DNA from: Bacillota bacterium
GTDB lineage: Bacteria > Bacillota > Clostridia > Oscillospirales > Ruminococcaceae
Reading direction: 5' to 3'
DNA: 64,000 bases
Assembly (NCBI GenBank): GCA_023418925.1
Contig: JAEZYS010000006.1
Location: 62,001 to 126,000, forward strand
Notes under the pieces: generated by a model
Databases searched by the model: none
Told to the model about the DNA's origin: nothing
The model's input: the letters and a program-made list of their open reading frames with translations, nothing else
Shown here: positions 59,113-64,000 of the stretch, piece by piece
How positions within the stretch are numbered: the first letter of the stretch is position 1
Layout: every line of letters starts with the position of its first letter
Position numbers and translations under genes: made by a program

Positions 59113-59757
59113 TTATGTATTACTTCCTGTTTCGTTATTTTCTGCATGTGTATCTGAAGAAGTCTTGTTATTCTGAACATTCTCTTCAGTATTATTCTGG
59201 GTAGCATCTTGATTTTCAGTAGTCACATCGCTTGCAGAACCTGCTATTTCAGTTTTAAATTTTAACTTATGTAATTCATTTAACTTTTTAATGTTACTCT
59301 TTGACATTTCATTAGCATAAATCATAAACCCATTGAAAAAATGTCTATTTCTTTCTTCATCTGATTCAAAAGTGCTTTTTTCTATTGTGTTATTATTCTG
59401 AAGTTTTCTCCAAGAACGTACAATAAGAATATCAATAAACTCACTTTTTCTCGAAATCAGAACTTTTCTATATTCTTCCGGAGTAGGATATTTAAAAATA
59501 AAATATTCCTGCATTTTAACTAACTCTGACAAATATTCACAAGCCAGATTATAACTTTGAAAAAAAGCACTAGGAGAAGTTGTTTTAAAAATACGCTCAA
59601 CATTTTGATTTACAATTCTGATCTTTTTATAGACATAGTTTGACACCATTCTATCAAGAAAGTCCAAAGAGACCTGTAATTTCTTTTCATTTGTTTTAAA
59701 AATAAAGTTTTGCAGTTCTATGAGCTTCTTTTTTCCTATTACTCTGTTTAAAGCCAT
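59113..59757 (-). CDS. Hypothetical protein with low-complexity tail, 214 aa
   Basis: Residues 1-165 form a helical, basic domain: MALNRVIGKKKLIELQNFIF, KLQVSLDFLDRMVSNYVYKKIRIV and EEYRKVLISRKSEFIDILIVRSWRKLQ. The last 45 residues (SASDVTTENQDATQNNTEEN and onwards) are rich in Asn, Thr, Ser and Glu and look unfolded. There is no signal peptide or membrane span. I recognise no family. It has a good promoter (59789-59817), an AGAAGGT ribosome site and a terminator, so it is a real single-gene transcript between asnB and the nspC group. The C-terminal tail could be a linker or surface region. Confidence 0.72.
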   Translation of the reverse strand: MALNRVIGKKKLIELQNFIFKTNEKKLQVSLDFLDRMVSNYVYKKIRIVNQNVERIFKTTSPSAFFQSYNLACEYLSELVKMQEYFIFKYPTPEEYRKVLISRKSEFIDILIVRSWRKLQNNNTIEKSTFESDEERNRHFFNGFMIYANEMSKSNIKKLNELHKLKFKTEIAGSASDVTTENQDATQNNTEENVQNNKTSSDTHAENNETGSNT

Positions 59758-59788
59758 ATACTTATACCTTCTAAATTATATTTTAATA

Positions 59789-59817
59789 ATTATAACACAG
59801 TTAACTAAAATAATCAA
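59789..59817 (-). promoter_or_regulatory. Sigma-A promoter of the 214-aa gene
   Basis: TTGATT, 17-bp spacer, TATAAT on the minus strand; the start codon follows 31 nt later. Confidence 0.8.
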
Positions 59818-59891
59818 GAAACATGTATAAATTAATAACAGAACTTAATGCTATTTTTTCTGGATTAATATACTATATAATACTAATTCCG

Positions 59892-60347
59892 TTAAACACT
59901 CTTTTCCATTATGTCAACACATAGGTAATCTCCATTTTCTGTTTTTATTTTTTGATATTCTGTATCAGTGTATCCTCGTTTCAGATATATCTGTTTTGCT
60001 GCAAATGAGGCATGAAGCCTGATAATATCGTAGGAATCTGATATTTTTTTCTCTGCAAAATCAAGCAATGCTTTTCCATATCCCATGCCCTGATATTGCG
60101 GCAGCACAAACAGCCTGTTTATTTCATTTTCCTGTAATGTTACCGTACCAACAGGCTTTTCCTCCTCGGTAAGCAGATAAACTTTACCATTGTTTATATC
60201 ATGCATTATATTGTCATCAGAATGATGATTAATAAAGAAAACAACAGCACCTGCGGGATAATAATGAGGGTAAATTTCCTTTATTGTGTCTATTACAATT
60301 GTCTTAACATCTTCAAAAGCAATTTCATCAGCTAATATTATTTTCAT
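59892..60347 (-). CDS. GNAT family N-acetyltransferase
   Basis: 151 residues. GNAT fold: VYLLTEEEKPVGTVTLQENEI, the acetyl-CoA-binding RLFVLPQYQGMGYGKALLDFAEKKI (Q-x-x-G-x-G) and IRLHASFAAKQIYLKRGY. The substrate cannot be read from sequence; the closest matches are small-molecule or ribosomal-protein acetyltransferases. GAGG lies 5 nt before the ATG, 20 nt after the nspC stop, so it is co-transcribed with nspC and the DUF896 gene. Confidence 0.87.
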   Translation of the reverse strand: MKIILADEIAFEDVKTIVIDTIKEIYPHYYPAGAVVFFINHHSDDNIMHDINNGKVYLLTEEEKPVGTVTLQENEINRLFVLPQYQGMGYGKALLDFAEKKISDSYDIIRLHASFAAKQIYLKRGYTDTEYQKIKTENGDYLCVDIMEKSV

Positions 60348-60367
60348 GCCAGCCTCTTACATAATGT

Positions 60368-61510
60368 TTATAACCTTGATTTGAAGTCGTTGTATCCAAA
60401 TTCTTTTATTATTTTATATGAGCCATCCAGTTTTTTTAATACTATTGCAGGCAAAGGCATCCCGTTGAATGTGTTGTTCTTTACCATCGAGTATATAGCC
60501 ATGTCGCAAAATACAAGCCTATCCCCTACTTCAAGCGGCTTATCAAAAGAGTAGTCACCAATAATATCACCGGCAAGGCAGGTAGGTCCTCCAAGTCTAT
60601 AAGTGTATTTCTTCTCATCAGGCTTTCCACTTCCTATAATATTAGGACGATATGGCATTTCAAGTACATCCGGCATGTGACATGCGGCTGATGTGTCCAT
60701 TATTACAAGGCTCATTCCGTTTTTTAAAATATCAAGAACTTTAGAAACCAGAAAACCAGAATTCAATGCAACAGCTTCTCCCGGTTCCAGATACACTTGT
60801 ACATTATAAGTATTTTTTATTCTGTTTACCACTTCAACAAGCTTTTCAATATCATAATCTTCTCTTGTAATATGATGTCCGCCGCCAAAATTAATCCACT
60901 TCAATCCATGCAGATACTTTCCGAACTTTTCTTCAACTGCCTTGACAGTACGTTCAAGTGTATCTGAATTCTGCTCACACATAGTATGAAAATGCAGACC
61001 ATCTATACCTTCAGGAATATTATCAGGGAAGTTAGCAAGTGTTGTTCCAAGGCGTGAATTTTTAAAGCATGGGTTATATATGTCAGTTTCTATTTCACTG
61101 AATTCAGGGTTAATCCTTATTCCGCAGGAAATGTTTCTTCCGCTACTCTGAACTGTAGTTTTGAATTTATTCCATTGGTCAGGAGTATTAAAAACAATAT
61201 GGTCGCATATCCTCACAAGCTCGTTCATATCTTCCTGTCTGAACGCAGGACTATAGACATGAACTTCTCCACCCATTTCTTCATATCCAAGTTTTGCTTC
61301 ATACAATCCGCTTGCAGTTGTTCCTGCAAGATACTTCTTGATATGCGGATATGTTGAATACATAGAAAAAGCTTTCTGGGCAAGCAGTATCTTACAGCCC
61401 GTTCTGTCCTGAACAGACTTCAATACTTCAAGGTTATTTATCAGAAGGCTCTCATCTGTTATATAACATGGAGTAGGTAATTTTTCAGTATCTATATTAT
61501 AATTATACAT
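60368..61510 (-). CDS. nspC: Carboxynorspermidine decarboxylase
   Basis: About 380 residues. A PLP enzyme of the alanine racemase fold family (group IV decarboxylases): CKILLAQKAFSMYST holds the PLP lysine, ISCGIRINPEFSEI, DGLHFHTMCEQN, KWINFGGGHHI and CHMPDVLEMPYRP mark the substrate and PLP sites. NspC makes norspermidine or spermidine from the carboxy form. No carboxynorspermidine dehydrogenase gene is in the window. ATG 61510 has GGAG 6 nt upstream and is chosen over 61522, which abuts the previous stop. It follows DUF896 and precedes a GNAT gene. Confidence 0.93.
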   Translation of the reverse strand: MYNYNIDTEKLPTPCYITDESLLINNLEVLKSVQDRTGCKILLAQKAFSMYSTYPHIKKYLAGTTASGLYEAKLGYEEMGGEVHVYSPAFRQEDMNELVRICDHIVFNTPDQWNKFKTTVQSSGRNISCGIRINPEFSEIETDIYNPCFKNSRLGTTLANFPDNIPEGIDGLHFHTMCEQNSDTLERTVKAVEEKFGKYLHGLKWINFGGGHHITREDYDIEKLVEVVNRIKNTYNVQVYLEPGEAVALNSGFLVSKVLDILKNGMSLVIMDTSAACHMPDVLEMPYRPNIIGSGKPDEKKYTYRLGGPTCLAGDIIGDYSFDKPLEVGDRLVFCDMAIYSMVKNNTFNGMPLPAIVLKKLDGSYKIIKEFGYNDFKSRL

Positions 61511-61522
61511 TTTTTTCTCCAT

Positions 61523-61696
61523 TTATTTTTTCTTATAATTATCAGGATTGCCAAGCTGTTGTGTCATGTTGCTTACAATAGACTTTCTATACTCAACTCT
61601 TAAATCAGCCTGTTCCTTTTTTTCATCTTCTGTCAGACCTGTAGACTTTGATTTATGGTAAAGCTCATTTATTCTAGCAATTTTATCAGGTGTCAA
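61523..61696 (-). CDS. DUF896 protein (YnzC-like)
   Basis: 57 residues from a TTG start at 61696, giving a protein that begins (M)TPDKIARINELYHKSK, which matches the family; GGGAGG lies 9 nt upstream of the TTG but abuts the ATG at 61705, so the longer version is less likely. The helical hairpin KIARINELYHKSKSTGLTEDEKKEQADLRVEYRKS is typical. YnzC of Bacillus is a small cytoplasmic protein of unknown role, tied to SOS or stress response in some species. It starts an operon with nspC and the GNAT gene. Confidence 0.85.
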   Translation of the reverse strand: MTPDKIARINELYHKSKSTGLTEDEKKEQADLRVEYRKSIVSNMTQQLGNPDNYKKK

Positions 61697-61725
61697 ATGC
61701 TTCATCCTCCCTTCAACAAAGATAT

Positions 61726-61754
61726 ATTATAGCAGAAAATTATGCTAAATGCAA
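61726..61754 (-). promoter_or_regulatory. Sigma-A promoter of the DUF896-nspC-GNAT operon
   Basis: TTGCAT, 17-bp spacer, TATAAT on the minus strand, 30 nt before the start. Confidence 0.82.
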
Positions 61755-61764
61755 TCATTCACAC

Positions 61765-61793
61765 TTGAATTAACACTGTACATGGTATATAAT
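61765..61793 (+). promoter_or_regulatory. Sigma-A promoter of the RluA gene
   Basis: TTGAAT, 17-bp spacer, TATAAT. Transcription should start near 61800, which leaves room only for a start codon after that point and fits the ATA/ATT start at 61816-61822. It lies back to back with the nspC operon promoter, 11 bp between the -35 boxes. Confidence 0.82.
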
Positions 61794-61821
61794 AAGTTAT
61801 TATGTATCGGGGGCGATTAAA

Positions 61822-62715
61822 ATAAACAAGTATAACAACTCCATTAAAGCAAAGGATATTTCATTTACAGCAGATTCTGAAAGTGAACTTTTTACTCTGC
61901 TTAAAGATAAGCTGTCTGGTAAATCTGTCAATAACATTAAATCAATACTTACAAGAAAGCAGGTTTATGTTAATGGTAAATCTGTGTCACAATACAATTT
62001 TATTGTAAATAAGGGAAGCAATGTGATCATCAAGGGCAAAGCCAGTGAAAAAAGCACTGCGTGCAAACTCAAAATAGTCTACGAGGATGATGAGATTATT
62101 GTTATCAACAAGCCTCATAGTCTGCTTACAGTTGCCACTGAAAAAGAAAAGGAAAAAACAGCTTTTCATTTTGTTATGAACTATGTAAAAGCTGAAAATC
62201 CCCAAAACCGCATTTTCATTGTTCACAGGCTGGACAAGGATACTTCCGGAGTTGTAATGTTTGCAAAGAGCCCTGAAATTAAGGAAGCTTTTCAGGAAAA
62301 CTGGAGTGATCTTGTTAAGAAAAGAGAATATATTGCTGTCGTAGAAGGCGAGATGGATAAAGACGAAGGAAAGATTGAATCTTATCTTACTGAAACAAAA
62401 ACGCACCTTGTCTATTCAACTAAAAATAAAATTGATGGTAAACTGGCAATTACAAACTATAAGATTTTGAATAAGAACAGTGATTATTCGTTACTTGAGA
62501 TAAACATTGATACTGGCAGAAAAAATCAGATCCGTGCCCATATGAAAGAACTTGGTCATTCTGTTGCGGGTGATAAAAAATATGGTTCAGAAACAAATCC
62601 TTTCAACAGAATGGCTCTGCATTGTTCAAAGCTTGTTCTGTTTCATCCAATAACTCATAAGGAAATGTCATTTTCGGCTGCACCTGACGCAAGATTTTAT
62701 TCTATGTTCAAATAA
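61822..62715 (+). CDS. RluA-family pseudouridine synthase (non-canonical start)
   Basis: About 297 residues if translation starts at ATA 61822. An S4-like domain (TLLKDKLSGKSVNNIKSILT and KQVYVNGKSVSQYNF) is followed by the RluA core: LKIVYEDDEIIVINKPHSLLT, FIVHRLDKDTSGVVMFAKS with catalytic Asp138 and RKNQIRAHMKELGHSVAGDKKYG. The first canonical start (GTG 61984) would remove the S4 domain. No ATG, GTG or TTG lies in frame from the upstream stop (61771) to 61983. GGGGG lies 8 nt before ATA, so ATA or ATT (61816) is probably used, or the ATG has mutated. Enzymes of this type make pseudouridine in 23S rRNA or tRNA. Confidence 0.82.
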   Translation: MNKYNNSIKAKDISFTADSESELFTLLKDKLSGKSVNNIKSILTRKQVYVNGKSVSQYNFIVNKGSNVIIKGKASEKSTACKLKIVYEDDEIIVINKPHSLLTVATEKEKEKTAFHFVMNYVKAENPQNRIFIVHRLDKDTSGVVMFAKSPEIKEAFQENWSDLVKKREYIAVVEGEMDKDEGKIESYLTETKTHLVYSTKNKIDGKLAITNYKILNKNSDYSLLEINIDTGRKNQIRAHMKELGHSVAGDKKYGSETNPFNRMALHCSKLVLFHPITHKEMSFSAAPDARFYSMFK

Positions 62716-62719
62716 GAAA

Positions 62720-62760
62720 TTCCCTGTCACCATATAAATGATGGCAGGGATTTTTATTTT
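62720..62760 (+). terminator. Terminator after the RluA gene
   Basis: TCCCTGTCACCAT pairs with ATGATGGCAGGGA (one G-U, one mismatch), followed by TTTTTATTTT. It may also serve the convergent trmO gene. Confidence 0.88.
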
Positions 62761-62825
62761 AATTCATGACTTTATTTATGTGTACAGGATTGTTATAATA
62801 CAGCAAATAACTTCATAGTTTTATC

Positions 62826-63302
62826 TCAAAAATTGAAAACACTTGACCAATCAAAATCTCCTGATTCTTCATTACATTTTGGCCAATCAGCACACCAATT
62901 CGGAACAGTCGGATTTTCTACCTTGTCAAGACTAGGTGTATACGGTTTGATATCCAGAACCGGAGTTCCGTCATTTGCATCAATGAATGCAAGGCCTATA
63001 ATTCCGTTTTCATGGTCAATGTAAGTTACATATGCAGGTGTAAGCGCAATAGGGTTAGGTCTTTCAGGCGAACGAGTTGCAAAAGTTCCAAGAATTTCAG
63101 GACTATTCTTGTATGGTGAGTGTTCCATAAGCTTTGAACGTGACTTTTCGTTATCACAGCCGTCAAACCACCAGAAAACATGAATATATCCAAATCCGTC
63201 AAGTCCTGTCAGCGCAGGAATATACTTTTCTTCAAGTTCAATAACTGTTTCATTATCTCTTATAAAGATTTTCCCGATAGAATTCAATTTAAAACTGCTC
63301 AT
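62826..63302 (-). CDS. trmO: TrmO/TsaA-like tRNA methyltransferase
   Basis: 158 residues. TsaA family: IPALTGLDGFGYIHVFWWFDGC, LGTFATRSPERPNPIALTPAYV, GLAFIDANDGTPVLDIKPYTPSLDKVENPTVPNWCADWP. In E. coli TrmO (YaeB) methylates N6 of t6A37 in tRNA-Thr with SAM, using a beta-barrel SAM site; some homologues are of other function. It is transcribed alone from a good promoter (63343-63370). The C-terminal domain present in E. coli TrmO is absent, giving the short TsaA form seen in many anaerobes. Confidence 0.85.
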   Translation of the reverse strand: MSSFKLNSIGKIFIRDNETVIELEEKYIPALTGLDGFGYIHVFWWFDGCDNEKSRSKLMEHSPYKNSPEILGTFATRSPERPNPIALTPAYVTYIDHENGIIGLAFIDANDGTPVLDIKPYTPSLDKVENPTVPNWCADWPKCNEESGDFDWSSVFNF

Positions 63303-63342
63303 AATTAAGCTCCCTTTTTAATATATCGGAGCCGTAATTACC

Positions 63343-63370
63343 ATTATAGCAGATGATTTTTATACTTCAA
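63343..63370 (-). promoter_or_regulatory. Sigma-A promoter of trmO
   Basis: TTGAAG, 16-bp spacer, TATAAT on the minus strand, 41 nt before the ATG. Confidence 0.75.
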
Positions 63371-63461
63371 CCCCTTAATTAAAATTAATTATTCAATTAA
63401 AATGCTTTGAAATATCAAAACAAGAATTGGCTTTGTAAACTTCATTATAATAATCTAAATT

Positions 63462-64000
63462 CTACATTTCATATGTTCTCAGAATATCTTGAGCAACTGA
63501 TGCAAGCGATGCTCTCTGATCCATTGCACGCTTCTGAATCTGCCTGTGTGCTTCTGCCTCTGTTATACGCAGATACTGGATTAAAACACACTTTGCTCTG
63601 TCTATAAGCTTTGCATCATACAATTTATTTTCAAGATCACTGATAGTATCATTAAGTGCTGCTTCCTTTGTACGGACATCCATAACAAACCTTAGTGCCT
63701 GAATTATTATCTGCTTGTTTATTGGTCTTGCAAGAATATAAGCTCCTGTAAAACCAATCTTTTTGTATGCTTCATCATAAAGTTTCAGTGGAACAAGAAC
63801 AATTACCGATGACTTAGATTTCTTTGTGATGTATGCAACAAGCTCCAGGCCTGCTTCTGTTTTAAGAGGCAGGTTCAGAATAACAACATCATAGGCATTA
63901 TGTTCAAACAAAGTTCTTGTATCAACACCGTCAGAAACAGATACAGAATCTATACCATATTCCTTAGCAACGAGAGAAATATTTTCAAGCATTTCATCCG
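63462..64000 (-). CDS. ANTAR-domain response regulator (N-terminus cut by window edge)
   Basis: At least 179 residues; the frame stays open to the right edge (codons before ATG 63992 are in frame), so the true start lies outside. A receiver-like domain (VVILNLPLKTEAGLELVAYI, VIVLVPLKLYDEAYKKIGFTGAYILARPINK) lacks a clear phosphoacceptor Asp in the visible part. A coiled coil (TISDLENKLYDAKLIDRA) precedes the ANTAR RNA-binding domain (KCVLIQYLRITEAEAHRQIQKRAMDQRASLASVAQDIL). Such NasT-like proteins antiterminate transcription, often next to glnA in clostridia. Its neighbour is outside the window. Confidence 0.85.
   Translation of the reverse strand, partial: DEMLENISLVAKEYGIDSVSVSDGVDTRTLFEHNAYDVVILNLPLKTEAGLELVAYITKKSKSSVIVLVPLKLYDEAYKKIGFTGAYILARPINKQIIIQALRFVMDVRTKEAALNDTISDLENKLYDAKLIDRAKCVLIQYLRITEAEAHRQIQKRAMDQRASLASVAQDILRTYEM

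Noticed and set aside
1..64000. CRISPR arrays, IS elements, prophage, rRNA and tRNA genes
   Set aside because: I saw no regularly spaced repeats, transposase, integrase or phage genes, and no tRNA- or rRNA-like sequences.

Overview
The window is a gene-dense, AT-rich chromosomal segment from an anaerobic, endospore-forming, low-GC Gram-positive bacterium. It most resembles the class Clostridia, family Oscillospiraceae/Ruminococcaceae (Ruminococcus-like). The grounds are a full spoIIIAA-AH cluster and a SpoIIM homologue, the Firmicutes gene order nusB-xseA-xseB-ispA-dxs-tlyA-nadK-argR-recN, HPr kinase, WhiA and RapZ, a folate ECF transporter with a tetrahydrofolate riboswitch, and ferredoxin-dependent indolepyruvate oxidoreductase. 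I cannot name the species. There are no rRNA or tRNA genes, IS elements, prophage or CRISPR arrays; this is mostly core genome.

Layout. 1-34.6 kb is read almost entirely from the minus strand. From its promoter-distal end it holds recN (cut by the left edge), argR, nadK, tlyA, dxs, a PAP2-like membrane protein, ispA, xseB, xseA, a TsaD-like paralogue, nusB and asp23. Next come the eight spoIIIA genes behind a good sigma-E-type promoter, then a block of 108-aa protein, recD2, comF, mreB-like gene and BMP lipoprotein. After these are rpsO and pnp, then SpoIIM-like and DUF624 membrane proteins, proC, riboswitch-controlled folT, pfkA, and hprK-PHP-murB-rapZ-whiA-dnaE. At 34.7 kb divergent sigma-A promoters turn transcription to the plus strand. 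34.9-39.7 kb is moxR-DUF58-transglutaminase. 39.9-44.9 kb is an arylpyruvate/arylacetate cluster (iorA, zinc ribbon, iorB, small membrane protein, paaK-like ligase, ACT protein). 45-49.7 kb holds envelope proteins (lipoprotein, HtrA, parvulin-like lipoprotein, amidase). 49.9-54 kb is ddl, murI, DUF1934 and argS. 54.2-56.4 kb is a membrane alpha/beta hydrolase with LytTR and DUF3021 genes. 56.5-61.7 kb is minus again (HhH protein, asnB, unknown protein, DUF896-nspC-GNAT). Then come a plus-strand RluA enzyme, a minus-strand TrmO-like protein and an ANTAR regulator cut by the right edge.

The most unusual signal is a repeated leader of about 90-107 nt just upstream of three unrelated genes: proC (24624-24719), the transglutaminase (37044-37150) and asnB (58819-58908). 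Each copy has a GTGAA/TTCAC-type hairpin, then a long-range helix of 11-12 positions whose 3' strand ends 19-22 nt before the start codon. The loop sequence inside is not conserved, the helix is, and one base pair covaries (A-U to G-C). This looks like an RNA element or riboswitch-like leader that I do not recognise. Other notable points are a folT riboswitch, a candidate LytTR-autoregulated hydrolase operon with 21-bp direct repeats at the -35 box, an RluA gene that seems to start at ATA, an amidase lacking the usual first zinc ligand and a signal peptide, and a rapZ-whiA pair without the usual intervening yvcK gene.

All calls come from reading the sequence and translations and from memory of protein families; no database search was run. 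Start codons were moved from the longest reading frame where a Shine-Dalgarno (SD) sequence clearly favours an internal start, and this is stated in each entry.
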